64,000 nt of DNA, taken from NCBI RefSeq assembly GCF_014773435.2, contig NZ_JACXAG020000001.1, positions 434,001 through 498,000 of the forward strand, given 5' to 3'. Every line of letters begins with the position of its first letter. Position 1 is the first letter of the stretch. This stretch comes from Polycladospora coralii (GTDB taxonomy: Bacteria > Bacillota > Bacilli > Thermoactinomycetales > Thermoactinomycetaceae). The position numbers and the translations under genes are program-made. The notes beneath the pieces were generated by a model. That model was not told the DNA's origin. It did not search any database and saw nothing but the letters and a program-made list of their open reading frames with translations. This document shows, piece after piece, positions 17,899 through 28,170 of the stretch.

Positions 17899-17917
17899 GA
17901 TAATGATTATCATTATC
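17899..17917. promoter_or_regulatory. Fur box upstream of siderophore biosynthesis operon
   Basis: GATAATGATTATCATTATC differs from the Fur consensus at one position and contains a perfect TGATAAT-N-ATTATCA core (17898-17912). It lies about 120 bases before the first biosynthetic gene. Confidence 0.92.
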
Positions 17918-18034
17918 TATTATAATTATGAATGACTTTATTACTAAATTTGAATAGAGCCGAACTCTCTCTATTACAATAGACGAACTAGCCGTTTGCT
18001 TCACTCAAAACCTTATTTATGGAGGAATGTAGAC

Positions 18035-19396
18035 ATGAACCCTACTCAAATTTTAGAAAACCAGTATTTTCTCGCCAATCAAGAACGCCGAGAATCGAAT
18101 GCCCGCTCTTATCCACGCCGAATTCCGATTGCGATCAAAGAAGCGAAAGGGATTACAGTTACAGATGTAGAAGGAAAAAAATACTTAGATTGCCTAGCTG
18201 GAGCTGGCACCTTAGCACTTGGTCATAATCATCCTGTTATCATTGAAGCGATTCAAGATGTCCTTTCCTCCGGTTTGCCTTTACATACACTCGACTTAAC
18301 CACACCCGTTAAAGATGAATTTGTCGAGGAACTTTTTGCTATGCTTCCTGCCGAATTTGCATCACGCGCTAAAATTCAATTTTGTGGCCCATCTGGTGCA
18401 GATGCGATTGAAGCTGCCCTGAAAATCGTCAAAACCGCTACCGGACGTCGTAGTATGTTATCCTTCCAAGGCGGTTATCACGGGATGACACATGGCGCGC
18501 TTAGCTTAACAGGAAGCCTCGGCCCCAAAGAAAAAGTGGCCGGACTTATGCCCGATGTTCACTTCCTCCCTTATCCCTACTCCTATCGCTGTCCATTTGG
18601 ATTGGGTACAGAAGCAGGTGCACAAGTCGGAAGCCACTATATTAAGCAATTGTTAGATGATCCAGAAAGCGGTATCATTCCACCTGCCGGAATGATCATG
18701 GAGATGGTGCAAGGTGAAGGTGGCGCGATTCCAGCTCCTGATCAATGGGTGCAAAATATGCGAGCACTGACCAAGCGAAAAGGGATTCCGCTCATCGTAG
18801 ATGAAGTCCAAACTGGCTTTGGTCGAACAGGTAAGTTATTTGCCTTTGAGCATGCTGGTATTACACCTGATGTACTCGTACTATCTAAAGCCATCGGTGG
18901 TTCCTTACCACTCGCTGTCGTCGTATATGATCGCGAATTAGACAAATGGGCACCTGGTGCGCACACAGGCACTTTCCGAGGGAATCAAATGGCGATGGCG
19001 GCTGGTATCGCTTCAATTCGCTTCATCCGTGACAATCAATTGGATCAACATGCTAAAGTGATGGGTGAACGCCTCATGTCTAACCTGAAAGTGGTACAAA
19101 CTGCTACTGAATCCATTGGTGATGTTCGGGGACGCGGTTTAATGGTCGGGGTTGAAATCGTCAATACCAAAGCAGTTCCTGACCAAATCGGAAGTTATCC
19201 AGCAAATCCGGAGCTGGCTCGCCTGATCCAGCAAGCTTGTTTTAAACGAGGCTTAATTTTAGAACTAGGCGGCCGTCATGGTAGTGTAGTCCGTTTCCTT
19301 CCGCCACTCATCATTACATCTGAGCAAGTAGATGAAGTAGTAAGTATCTTTGGAGAAGCAGTCAAAGAAGCCGAATCAATTTTTAATCGTGCATAG
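18035..19396 (+). CDS. dat: L-2,4-diaminobutyrate:2-oxoglutarate aminotransferase
   Basis: A 453-residue class III PLP aminotransferase that makes L-2,4-diaminobutyrate from aspartate semialdehyde, the first step to 1,3-diaminopropane. Visible motifs include YLDCLAGAGTLALGHNHP, FCGPSGADAIEAALK, YHGMTHGALS, LIVDEVQTGFGRTGK with the PLP-pairing Asp, and VLSKAIGGSLPLA with the Schiff-base Lys. It is RhbA-like. The ATG at 18035 has GGAGG nine bases upstream. It is the first gene of a six-gene operon behind a near-perfect Fur box, which makes the siderophore role firm. Confidence 0.94.
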   Translation: MNPTQILENQYFLANQERRESNARSYPRRIPIAIKEAKGITVTDVEGKKYLDCLAGAGTLALGHNHPVIIEAIQDVLSSGLPLHTLDLTTPVKDEFVEELFAMLPAEFASRAKIQFCGPSGADAIEAALKIVKTATGRRSMLSFQGGYHGMTHGALSLTGSLGPKEKVAGLMPDVHFLPYPYSYRCPFGLGTEAGAQVGSHYIKQLLDDPESGIIPPAGMIMEMVQGEGGAIPAPDQWVQNMRALTKRKGIPLIVDEVQTGFGRTGKLFAFEHAGITPDVLVLSKAIGGSLPLAVVVYDRELDKWAPGAHTGTFRGNQMAMAAGIASIRFIRDNQLDQHAKVMGERLMSNLKVVQTATESIGDVRGRGLMVGVEIVNTKAVPDQIGSYPANPELARLIQQACFKRGLILELGGRHGSVVRFLPPLIITSEQVDEVVSIFGEAVKEAESIFNRA

Positions 19397-19417
19397 ATGA
19401 AAGGTGAATATAGAAAG

Positions 19418-20899
19418 ATGAAATCCACAACATTACATCCTGATCAACTCTTCTTAGGAAACTCAGACCAAGCTTGGAACTATTATCAACATGCCATGAA
19501 ACAGAGCGAAAAAGCACTTAAAGCGCCTTTTGCACTTCAAACAAAGCCTTTTAGCGGTATTAGCGTAGCCGAATTAAACAACCTCATAAATCGCTGGGAC
19601 ATCTGCCCGGAAGAAGGTACACCGATTGAAGAGGTGCTGGAACAGGTGGGGAGTTCGATCATTCAACACACCATGGTTGTCCATGATCCGAATTGTGTAG
19701 CACATTTACATTGCCCACCTCTGATCCCTGCTTTAGCTGCTGAAGCTTTGGTAAGTGCTACGAACCAGTCGATGGATTCTTGGGATCAAAGTCCATCGGC
19801 TACACTACTTGAAGAAAGAGTCATTCAATGGCTTGCTAAGCTCTTTTACGACACTTCAGATTGTAATGGTGTTTTCACCAGTGGGGGTACACAATCTAAT
19901 TTCATGGGATTATTACTTGCCCGCGATCACTACTTGAAAGCACATCATGACTGGGACGTAAAAAAACGTGGTTTGCCACCGTTTGCATCTCAACTACGCA
20001 TCATATGTTCAGAGGCGGCACACTTCACCGTAAAACAATCCGCTTCTCTACTCGGGCTTGGCGAAGATGCCGTTATAACCATTCAAACGGATTCAAAGCA
20101 ACAAATGTGTCCCCACGATTTAGAACGAAAATTAGAAACCATGCTCGCAGCCAAGCATATCCCCTTTGCGCTTGTAGCAACCGCTGGTACAACAGACTTT
20201 GGGAGTATCGATCCGTTAGAAGCGATCTACACACACACAAAAAAGCATCACATGTGGTTACATGTCGATGCAGCCTATGGTGGCGCTTTACAATTAAGCA
20301 CCTCCTATCGTAATCGTTTGAGCGGAATTGAATATGCCGATTCGATTACAGTTGATTTCCATAAACTTTTTTATCAACCCATTAGTTGCGGAGCCTTTCT
20401 CTTAAAAGAGAAGAAGCACTTTCAGCTCTTAAAATTACATGCTGACTACTTAAATCCAGAAGAAGATGAGCTTGACGGGATTCCTAACCTGGTTGGAAAA
20501 TCGATTCAGACTACGCGTCGCTTTGATGCTTTAAAATTGTATGTATCACTACAAGTGCTGGGACGCAAAGGATTCGCCCATTTAATCGAATCCACTTTAC
20601 ATATCACACAATACACAGCATCAACACTTGCTCATCATGCTCACTTTGAAATCAAGAATCGCACCCCCCACATGAATGCGATTGTATTTCGCTATCTGCC
20701 TAAGCATGGCGATATCAATGGTATTAATTTAGCGATCCGACAGCATTTATTAGCAAGTGGTGAGATCGTACTGGCCAAAACAAAAGTGAAAGATGAGGTT
20801 TATTTAAAGTTCACCTTACTAAACCCACGCATTACAGAAACCGATATCGATCACATGATACATCTAATCGAACAAATCGGAAATCAATTCGACCAATAG
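19418..20899 (+). CDS. ddc: L-2,4-diaminobutyrate decarboxylase
   Basis: A 493-residue group II PLP decarboxylase forming 1,3-diaminopropane, RhbB-like. FTSGGTQSNFMGLLLARD binds PLP phosphate, FALVATAGTTDFGSIDP and HVDAAYGGAL hold the cofactor, and DSITVDFHKLFYQP carries the Schiff-base Lys. An ATG at 19397 immediately follows the aminotransferase stop but lacks a ribosome binding site; the ATG at 19418 after AAAGGTG is preferred, without certainty. The pairing with dat distinguishes it from other aromatic-acid decarboxylase relatives. Confidence 0.93.
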   Translation: MKSTTLHPDQLFLGNSDQAWNYYQHAMKQSEKALKAPFALQTKPFSGISVAELNNLINRWDICPEEGTPIEEVLEQVGSSIIQHTMVVHDPNCVAHLHCPPLIPALAAEALVSATNQSMDSWDQSPSATLLEERVIQWLAKLFYDTSDCNGVFTSGGTQSNFMGLLLARDHYLKAHHDWDVKKRGLPPFASQLRIICSEAAHFTVKQSASLLGLGEDAVITIQTDSKQQMCPHDLERKLETMLAAKHIPFALVATAGTTDFGSIDPLEAIYTHTKKHHMWLHVDAAYGGALQLSTSYRNRLSGIEYADSITVDFHKLFYQPISCGAFLLKEKKHFQLLKLHADYLNPEEDELDGIPNLVGKSIQTTRRFDALKLYVSLQVLGRKGFAHLIESTLHITQYTASTLAHHAHFEIKNRTPHMNAIVFRYLPKHGDINGINLAIRQHLLASGEIVLAKTKVKDEVYLKFTLLNPRITETDIDHMIHLIEQIGNQFDQ

Positions 20900-20917
20900 A
20901 AAGGAGTTTAACTAGCT

Positions 20918-22744
20918 ATGCTTAATCACATCGCGCAAAATGCAACCATTCAAAGCTTTTTAAATTGTTATCTCCGAGAAACAGGGAACTATGAATTAAA
21001 ATCACGGACTGAATTATCTAAACAACTATCAGGAGAAAACCTGATTCAACTCTCCGCCGCTGAGCATTATGTCTTTATCGAACTAACCTATCAAAATATG
21101 GAGGTTGTAGCGCCAGTCTCATACTGGTCGCTTACAGACCGCCATCTCTTTCATTTCCCCATCTACTATCGTAACGTGATAATGAATCATTGGATCGAGC
21201 TCGACTATGTCACCTTAATCACACTGATATCAAAAGAGCTAACGATTTCACAGAAATTAACATCTTATCCAGACGATTTTGTATTTCGAATCATCCAAAG
21301 TTGCCAACATATTGATGCTTATGTAGATACACGCAAAGTAGATGTAACCGAATTATATGCGTCTAAGTTTAGCTTTTTAGATGCCGAGCAATCCCTTGTA
21401 TTTGGCCATCTCTATCATCCGACACCAAAGAGTCGTCAAGGATTAGCTGATCATGAACAAAACATGTACGCACCTGAAATGAAAGGAAAATTTTCACTTC
21501 ATTACTTCCGGGTCCACTCTTCACTAGTAAAAGAAGATTCCAATCTCCCACAGACCGCAGTAGCGCTCATCAAAGAAGAAATCCAACTTGATGAAGCATT
21601 TGATTTACAATTGAAACAAGAGATTGCTCAAAAAGATGATTTTGCAATCATCCCGATGCATCCTGTACAAGTCCCTCATGTATTGCGTGATCCAGTCATT
21701 CAATCCTATCTGAAGGAAGGATTAATCGAAGATCTCGGTATTCAGGGAAAAGCTTATTATCCAACCTCATCATTCCGTACCTTGTATCATCCAGCTTCTC
21801 GCTTCATGTTTAAGTGTTCAGTCAATATCAAAATTACCAATTCGGTTCGCTTAAACAAATATAAAGAACTTGAACGCGGGGTCGAAGTGACACGCATTAT
21901 GGAAAGTGAGATTGGGCAAGCATTACAAGCGCGTTATCCCCAGTTTGATATTGTAAAGGACCCTGCTTTTATTACGGTGATGCATCCAGACAAAGCTGAG
22001 TCCGGATTTGAATTGGTATTACGTGACAATCCATTTCGTCATGAAGACAGCCAACAAGCTACCCTGCTCGCTGGACTTTGTCAAGATCCCATTCCAGGTC
22101 AGACTTCACGATTGGCCACTATTATCACAAAAATTGCCCATACCGAGCAACGAACCACAGAAACTGTAAGTCTCGATTGGTTCCGACAGTATCTCGATCT
22201 CTCTTTTGAACCGATGATGTGGCTATATCTGAATTATGGCATTGCGTTAGAAGCACATCAACAAAATAGTGTCGTCCAATTGGATGATGCAGGCTATCCC
22301 AAATCTTTTTACTATCGCGATAACCAAGGTTACTATTACTGTGAATCCACATTCCCAGAATTAGGGCGTATCCTACCTGGAATTAGCGATAAAAGCGAGA
22401 CGATGTGTAAAGATGAAGTAGCCGATGAGCGCATTCGCTATTATTTATTTATTAATCACCTGATGGGCCTCATCAATGGCTTTGGCGTTGCACAACTGTG
22501 CGATGAATCTACGTTATTAGCAGAGTTAAAACAGCGACTTGAGAAGCTACACCCACATAACCGGAAACCATCTAGGCTGATTGAAAGTTTACTTCACGAT
22601 GAACAATTACCTTGCAAAGGCAACTTACTTACACGTTTTCATGATATGGATGAGTTGACAGGACCAATGGAAAGCCAGTCTGTTTATATTCAAATTCCAA
22701 ATCCGTTTTTGAAGAAAGAAGTGGTCCTACATGCAACCCCTTAG
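20918..22744 (+). CDS. IucA/IucC-type siderophore synthetase (RhbC-like)
   Basis: A 608-residue NRPS-independent siderophore synthetase, which activates a carboxylate of citrate with ATP and condenses it with an N-hydroxy-N-acetyl diamine. Family motifs are IPMHPVQVPHVL, YYPTSSFRTLYHP, VNIKITNSVRLNK (the HPxH/K and S-T-R-T-like ATP region), YGIALEAHQQNSVV and a C-terminal domain with YYRDNQGYYYCES. AAAGGAG precedes the ATG. Its end overlaps the acetyltransferase start by 14 bases. It is the first of two synthetases, which fits stepwise assembly of a symmetric or near-symmetric citrate siderophore. Confidence 0.94.
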   Translation: MLNHIAQNATIQSFLNCYLRETGNYELKSRTELSKQLSGENLIQLSAAEHYVFIELTYQNMEVVAPVSYWSLTDRHLFHFPIYYRNVIMNHWIELDYVTLITLISKELTISQKLTSYPDDFVFRIIQSCQHIDAYVDTRKVDVTELYASKFSFLDAEQSLVFGHLYHPTPKSRQGLADHEQNMYAPEMKGKFSLHYFRVHSSLVKEDSNLPQTAVALIKEEIQLDEAFDLQLKQEIAQKDDFAIIPMHPVQVPHVLRDPVIQSYLKEGLIEDLGIQGKAYYPTSSFRTLYHPASRFMFKCSVNIKITNSVRLNKYKELERGVEVTRIMESEIGQALQARYPQFDIVKDPAFITVMHPDKAESGFELVLRDNPFRHEDSQQATLLAGLCQDPIPGQTSRLATIITKIAHTEQRTTETVSLDWFRQYLDLSFEPMMWLYLNYGIALEAHQQNSVVQLDDAGYPKSFYYRDNQGYYYCESTFPELGRILPGISDKSETMCKDEVADERIRYYLFINHLMGLINGFGVAQLCDESTLLAELKQRLEKLHPHNRKPSRLIESLLHDEQLPCKGNLLTRFHDMDELTGPMESQSVYIQIPNPFLKKEVVLHATP

Positions 22745-23324
22745 CACACAGAAAATTTGGAAGCGGTATGAGGAGCAGATCAAAAAAGAGATTTCATTTC
22801 GCCCAGTAGAGCTAGATTTAGATGTCAAACGCCTTCATAGCTGGATGCAGGAACCTCATGTCATTCCCTTCTGGAAACTCAATATTCCATTTGCCGATTA
22901 TGAGATTCATCTACAAAAGTTTCTTGCTGATCACCATCAGTCTCTCCATATCGGTCAGCTCGATGGTAGGCCTATGAGTTACTGGGAGACATACTGGGTA
23001 CAAGATGACCTATTAGGACAGCATTATGACTTTCATCCGGAGGATCAAGGCGTTCATCTCCTGATTGGCCCTCCTTCCTATCTAGGAAAAGGTTATGCTG
23101 CGCCTTTATTACGCCATATCACTTATCACCTGTTTCAACATGAAAGCACCCAAAAAGTCGTAGCAGAGCCCGATATCCGTAATGAAAAAATGATTCACGT
23201 CTTCCAAAAATGTGGCTTTGAATTTCAAAGATCGATTCAACTACCCGATAAAGAAGCCGCTTTAATGTTTTGTGAACGAGAACCGTTTATGAGGAGTTGG
23301 AAACAAGATGATGCAGGAAAGTAA
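22731..23324 (+). CDS. siderophore N-acetyltransferase (RhbD/IucB-like GNAT)
   Basis: A 197-residue GNAT protein of the AlcB/IucB group that acetylates the N-hydroxydiamine. VKRLHSWMQEPHVIPFWKLN is the N-terminal signature of the group. QGVHLLIGPPSYLGKGYAAPLLRHI is the acetyl-CoA loop and VVAEPDIRNEKMIHVFQKCGF the C-terminal signature. It overlaps the upstream synthetase by 14 bases and the downstream monooxygenase by 17, indicating tight translational coupling. Confidence 0.92.
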   Translation: MQPLSTQKIWKRYEEQIKKEISFRPVELDLDVKRLHSWMQEPHVIPFWKLNIPFADYEIHLQKFLADHHQSLHIGQLDGRPMSYWETYWVQDDLLGQHYDFHPEDQGVHLLIGPPSYLGKGYAAPLLRHITYHLFQHESTQKVVAEPDIRNEKMIHVFQKCGFEFQRSIQLPDKEAALMFCEREPFMRSWKQDDAGK

Positions 23325-24678
23325 ACAAGAAGTATTAGATTTGATCGGGATCGGACTGGGTCCCTTTAATCTCGGACTAGCAGCCATGTTAACTAAAGTC
23401 CCGACCATAAACGCTCTTTTTTTCGAGCAAAAACCAGAATTTGATTGGCATCCAGGTCTATTAATCGAAGGAACGACCCTCCAAGTTCCCTTTTTCGCAG
23501 ACTTAGTGACCATGGCCGATCCAACTAGCCCTTATACTTTTTTAAACTACTTAAAGGAACATAATCGTCTTTATCACTTTTATTTCCTGGAACGCTTCTT
23601 GATCCCTAGACGTGAATATAATCACTACTGCCAATGGGTATCGAAGCAATTAGACGCTCTTCGTTTTAGTAGTGAAGTCGTTTCAGTTGTCCATCACGAA
23701 TCCAAAAGTCCGGCTCTTTTTGAAGTCACGGTAAAAGATACGCAAACGCAAGCGATCACGACTTATTGGGCCAAAGATGTGGTCATCGGAGTTGGAAGTG
23801 TACCAACCATTCCAATCCCACATGAAAACCTGTCAAACGATCATGTCTTTCATTCCGCAAACTTTTTACAACGATTTGATGAGCTTACGACAGCAGAGTC
23901 CATTACGGTGATTGGGTCTGGTCAAAGTGCGGCTGAGGTCTTCCTTACCCTCTTACAAGCACAACCCGAACATGGTTATCGCATCGATTGGTTTACACGT
24001 TCAAGCGGCTTTTTCCCGATGGAATACTCGAAGCTGGGACTAGAGCATTTTTCACCCGATTACATCGACTACTTCTTCCAGCTCCCACAAGCTGAGCGTG
24101 ATGCATTATTTAAAAGACAGGGATTGCTGTATAAAGGGATTAGTGCCAGTACCATTGCCACCATCTATGAGCTCCTATATGAACGTACTGTAGGAGAAGC
24201 ATCTCCCCCGGTAAGATTGCTCGCACATACCGAGGTGCAAAACATCGTGCAGACGCAGGAAGCAGGCAGAATCACTTACGAATTGAGTTGCTATCATAAG
24301 GAACAAAAAACAGCATTCACGCACGACAGTGACAGAATCGTGATGGCTACCGGTTATCAGCACAAGCTACCGTCGTTTATTGCCAGTTTAGATCCTTTTA
24401 TCGATTGGGATGCACAAGGACGTTATCAAGTAGATGCAGTCTATCAAGTACAATCGACAAAACAAACATCAAATCGTATCTTTGTGCAAAATGGCGAGTT
24501 ACATACACATGGTATCGGAGCGCCAGACCTGGGGCTTGGGGCTCACCGTAATGCGGTCATTATTAATCAGTTAACGGGTACAGAATTTTATCCAGTACAA
24601 AAGAAAAATGTCTTCCAGCAATTTGGCGTATCCCCGGCTCAAGTTAAGCAGGCCGAAACAGAATTCGTAAAAGGATAA
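23308..24678 (+). CDS. siderophore diamine N-monooxygenase (RhbE/IucD-like)
   Basis: A 456-residue FAD- and NADPH-dependent N-hydroxylating monooxygenase. GIGLGPFNLGLAAML binds FAD, VIGSGQSAAEVFLTLL binds NADPH, and VMATGYQHKLPSF is the ATGY motif of the family. LQVPFFADLVTMADPTSPYTFLNYL is the lysine/ornithine hydroxylase signature. In this operon the expected substrate is 1,3-diaminopropane. GAGGAG lies 11 bases before the ATG. Its start overlaps the acetyltransferase gene. Confidence 0.94.
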   Translation: MMQESKQEVLDLIGIGLGPFNLGLAAMLTKVPTINALFFEQKPEFDWHPGLLIEGTTLQVPFFADLVTMADPTSPYTFLNYLKEHNRLYHFYFLERFLIPRREYNHYCQWVSKQLDALRFSSEVVSVVHHESKSPALFEVTVKDTQTQAITTYWAKDVVIGVGSVPTIPIPHENLSNDHVFHSANFLQRFDELTTAESITVIGSGQSAAEVFLTLLQAQPEHGYRIDWFTRSSGFFPMEYSKLGLEHFSPDYIDYFFQLPQAERDALFKRQGLLYKGISASTIATIYELLYERTVGEASPPVRLLAHTEVQNIVQTQEAGRITYELSCYHKEQKTAFTHDSDRIVMATGYQHKLPSFIASLDPFIDWDAQGRYQVDAVYQVQSTKQTSNRIFVQNGELHTHGIGAPDLGLGAHRNAVIINQLTGTEFYPVQKKNVFQQFGVSPAQVKQAETEFVKG

Positions 24679-24693
24679 AGGAGTGAACCACTT

Positions 24694-26505
24694 ATGCAAG
24701 CTGTTCAAAATATCATTCAAACGTTAAACCCTACGACATGGAAAATCGTATCGCGCAATCTATTAACCAAAATGATTGCTGAATTGATGTATGAAGATAT
24801 GCTTCATCCCGAGGTAATGGACGAACGTGAAGATCGGGTAACTTATCAACTTAAACTTAAAAATGATATCACCTATACTTATCAAGCTAAAAGAAGATTA
24901 TTTAACAGCTTTACAGTTTACGAAGAGACTATCCAACGACATATGGGAGAAAAGAAAGAAGAGGCGACCAACCCGATTCAGTTCCTCCTTGATATTCAAA
25001 CCACGGTCGGCATGAACTCCACCACAGCTGGCCATCTGATTCGTGAATATAATCAAACGCTAATCGCAGATGCTACGATTTATGAGAAGAAAAAAGAAAA
25101 AGCAGGAGTCGATCTGACTCAGTTGGATTATGCAGAGTTAGAAGGCGAAATGGAAGGTCATCCTTGGATTACCTATAACAAAGGGCGCATTGGATTTAGC
25201 TATGAGGATTACTTAGCCTACGCACCTGAGCAGCAAAAGTCCGTGCAAATCGCTTGGCTTGCCGTTCATCGTACGCGCACTGATTTTCATGCGGTTTCTG
25301 AGCTAAACCATGATGACCTGATTCGTTCTGAATTAGGAGAGCAGCAGTATGAAGCTTTTCTTAACCAATTACAAAGTGCAAATCTAAACCCGCACGACTA
25401 TTTTTTCTTACCCGTACATGAATGGCAATGGAACAACTATATTATTCCCTTCTTCGCTGAAGAACTAGCACAGCAATTTATTGTACCACTGGGTGATGGT
25501 CACGATCATTATCTACCCCAGCAGTCTGTACGTACTTTCGTCAACATCACAAATAAAGAGAAACACCATGTTAAACTGCCGATGAGTATCTTGAACACCT
25601 TAGTATATCGGGGATTACCGGGTGAACGTACCGTACTAGCTCCCCAAATCACCGAGTATATTAAAGGAATATGGGAGAAAGATTCCTTCTTAAACCAAAC
25701 ATGTCGCTTGATTTTACCGGGAGAAATCGCCAGTTTAAATTACGATCATCCCTACTATACCCATATGGAAGGCGCACCTTATCAATATTTAGAAATGCTA
25801 GGCTGTATTTGGCGCGAAAGTATTTATACTTATTTAGATGAAGGCGAGCATCCAATCACACTCGCGTCGCTACTCTATGTAGATGGATCAGGCACACCTT
25901 TTGTTTCCCGGTTAATTGAGCAATCCGGCTTATCTGCGGATCAATGGATGGATCGCTTATTTGAAGTGGTTTTACCTCCTCTACTACACTATCTCTATCA
26001 ATACGGTGTCGTCTTTTCACCGCATGGTCAAAATACGATACTAGTGCTAAAAGAGGGGGTCCCACATCGCCTAGCGATGAAAGACTTTGTGGATGATGTA
26101 AACGTAAGTGATCAACCGCTTCCTGAACTAGCCAATATCCCTGCTACACTAAAAGAAGTATTACGGAGTGAGCCACCAGAAGGATTATGCCAGTTCATCT
26201 TTACAGGGCTATTCGTCTGCCATATGCGTTATCTCTCTCATATCATGGATGACCATCATGATATCAGTGAAGCAGTCTTCTGGGAAAAAGCGCAGCGCGT
26301 AATCTTAGCTTATCAAGCACAATTCCCAGCGCTATCTGAGCGATTTGCCTGCTTCGATCTATTAAGACCTGAATTTACGAAGTTATGTCTCAATCGAAAT
26401 CGTATGCTCGATTATGGCTACGAAGATGACGATGATCGCCCACATGCTTCCGAGTATGGCAAGGTTAAAAACCCACTAGCAGGATCAAAAATACACACGT
26501 TCTAA
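24694..26505 (+). CDS. IucA/IucC-type siderophore synthetase (RhbF-like)
   Basis: A 603-residue second synthetase, expected to add the second hydroxamate arm to citrate. Motifs include GHPWITYNKGRIGFSYEDYLAYAPE, FLPVHEWQWNN, SVRTFVNITNKEKHHVKLPMS written in the sequence as the ATP-binding core, and FSPHGQNTILVLKEGVPHR. FVCHMRYLSHIMDDHH lies in the C-terminal FhuF-like reductase domain that type-C members carry. AAAGGAG precedes the ATG. A strong terminator follows, closing the operon. Confidence 0.94.
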   Translation: MQAVQNIIQTLNPTTWKIVSRNLLTKMIAELMYEDMLHPEVMDEREDRVTYQLKLKNDITYTYQAKRRLFNSFTVYEETIQRHMGEKKEEATNPIQFLLDIQTTVGMNSTTAGHLIREYNQTLIADATIYEKKKEKAGVDLTQLDYAELEGEMEGHPWITYNKGRIGFSYEDYLAYAPEQQKSVQIAWLAVHRTRTDFHAVSELNHDDLIRSELGEQQYEAFLNQLQSANLNPHDYFFLPVHEWQWNNYIIPFFAEELAQQFIVPLGDGHDHYLPQQSVRTFVNITNKEKHHVKLPMSILNTLVYRGLPGERTVLAPQITEYIKGIWEKDSFLNQTCRLILPGEIASLNYDHPYYTHMEGAPYQYLEMLGCIWRESIYTYLDEGEHPITLASLLYVDGSGTPFVSRLIEQSGLSADQWMDRLFEVVLPPLLHYLYQYGVVFSPHGQNTILVLKEGVPHRLAMKDFVDDVNVSDQPLPELANIPATLKEVLRSEPPEGLCQFIFTGLFVCHMRYLSHIMDDHHDISEAVFWEKAQRVILAYQAQFPALSERFACFDLLRPEFTKLCLNRNRMLDYGYEDDDDRPHASEYGKVKNPLAGSKIHTF

Positions 26506-26509
26506 CACA

Positions 26510-26550
26510 AAAAACCTGCATCACCCTAAAGGGCGGTGCAGGTTTTTTAT
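26510..26550. terminator. terminator closing the siderophore operon
   Basis: AACCTGCATCACCC pairs with GGGCGGTGCAGGTT, using two G-U pairs, around a TAAA loop. A-runs and T-runs flank it, so it can also stop the convergent helicase transcript. Confidence 0.88.
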
Positions 26551-26560
26551 TTATCACATC

Positions 26561-28012
26561 TTACACTTTGCTTTTGCGCTTACCTTTGTCGCGAAAGCTT
26601 TTTCCATTTTTAGAACGCTTAAATTCGGTTTTTCCTCTACGATTTCTACCGCCTCGTCCACGATCACCCGAAGAACGTTGCTTACGCGGGAAGCCACCAC
26701 CATGATCTTCCGTAATCTTGACCGTTGTCGTATCCGGCTCCTTGGTGATCATTTTTAGCGCTGCTGCAAGCAAGGTAACAGAATCAATATCTTCAAGCAG
26801 TCTTTCCGCCGTTTCCACATAGTTGCGGGTTTTATTTTCCGCTACAACCGTGAGCAAACTCTCTACTGCTTGCTTTTGTTGACCCACCATCACTTCATTA
26901 AATGTAGGAATGGATTTACGCACCATTTTTTTCTTGGTAACGCGTTCAATATTGCGTAGCAATCCAATTTCTCGAGATGTAACCAGCGTCATCGCGATAC
27001 CCGTTTTGCCCGCACGACCAGTACGACCAATCCGATGCACATAGCTTTCAGGGTCTTGCGGGATATCGAAATTGTACACATGGGTCACACCAGAAATATC
27101 TAGCCCGCGTGCTGCCACATCAGTCGCCACCATGATATCAATCGTTCCCTCTTTAAAACGACGAATGACAGTATCTCGACGTGCCTGGGAGAGATCGCCA
27201 TGAATGCCTTCGGCAGAGTAACCCCGTTTATTTAGTCCTTCAGCCAACTCATCTACCCGTTTTTTGGTACGGCCAAATACAATTGCCAACTCAGGTGAGT
27301 CAATATCAAGCAGATGACACATGGTATCAAATTTTTGACCACCAGCTAATTCGATATAATGCTGTTCAATCGTTGGAATGGTCATCTCTTTGGTCTTCGT
27401 TTTAATCTCAACGGGATTTTTCATAAACTTATCTGCCAAGGCACGAATATCCCTAGGCATGGTTGCTGAGAACAACAAGGTTTGATGCTCTTCTGGAATT
27501 TCGGAAAGAATTGCTTCGATCTCTTCCACAAATCCCATTTGTAACATCTCATCTGCTTCATCTAACACCACCATATGAATCGATTGCAGACGAATCGTAC
27601 GACGTCGCATATGGTCTTGTAAACGTCCTGGTGTCCCTACAATAATTTGAGGTTTCTTTTTTAATGAGCGGATTTGACGGTTAATATCTTGTCCACCATA
27701 GATCGGTAATGCCTTTACTCTCTTTACTTGTCCAATTCGGTTTAATTCCTCTGCTACTTGTATCGCTAATTCACGAGTCGGCGTAATCACGAGTGCTTGT
27801 ATGTCATTGCTTTCCATATCCGTCCGGTCGATTAAAGGTATGCCAAAGGCGGCCGTTTTTCCTGTTCCGGTCTGTGCTTGCCCTAAGACATCTTGTCCTG
27901 TCAAAGCGACGGGGATCGATTGCGCTTGAATCGGTGTCGCCTCTTCAAACCCCATCTCCTCTACTGCTTTAATTAATTCTAAACTAAGATCAAAATCACG
28001 AAAAGTTGTCAA
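26561..28012 (-). CDS. cshA: DEAD-box RNA helicase, CshA-like
   Basis: A 483-residue ATP-dependent RNA helicase. The Q motif is [13 protein letters not shown], then Walker [31 protein letters not shown] within [26 protein letters not shown] and [13 protein letters not shown]. The basic C-terminal tail ([17 protein letters not shown]) should bind RNA. Order, length and sequence match Bacillus subtilis CshA, a degradosome- and cold-related helicase. The start is a TTG at 28012 behind a GAGAGGGG element with long spacing, so the exact start is less sure than the identity. Confidence 0.93.
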   Translation of the reverse strand: MTTFRDFDLSLELIKAVEEMGFEEATPIQAQSIPVALTGQDVLGQAQTGTGKTAAFGIPLIDRTDMESNDIQALVITPTRELAIQVAEELNRIGQVKRVKALPIYGGQDINRQIRSLKKKPQIIVGTPGRLQDHMRRRTIRLQSIHMVVLDEADEMLQMGFVEEIEAILSEIPEEHQTLLFSATMPRDIRALADKFMKNPVEIKTKTKEMTIPTIEQHYIELAGGQKFDTMCHLLDIDSPELAIVFGRTKKRVDELAEGLNKRGYSAEGIHGDLSQARRDTVIRRFKEGTIDIMVATDVAARGLDISGVTHVYNFDIPQDPESYVHRIGRTGRAGKTGIAMTLVTSREIGLLRNIERVTKKKMVRKSIPTFNEVMVGQQKQAVESLLTVVAENKTRNYVETAERLLEDIDSVTLLAAALKMITKEPDTTTVKITEDHGGGFPRKQRSSGDRGRGGRNRRGKTEFKRSKNGKSFRDKGKRKSKV

Positions 28013-28170
28013 AACGTTGGTACCCCTCTCAAAAATTTATCCATCAACCCGTCTTTATGGCGTGAGATCTATATAAAAACTGAGTAATGATCTATTTATT
28101 ATTCTTAACACCTTATCTTAACATGTATGCATAAAAAAATCTCAACTATTTTGCAGAGGGACACCTATTT

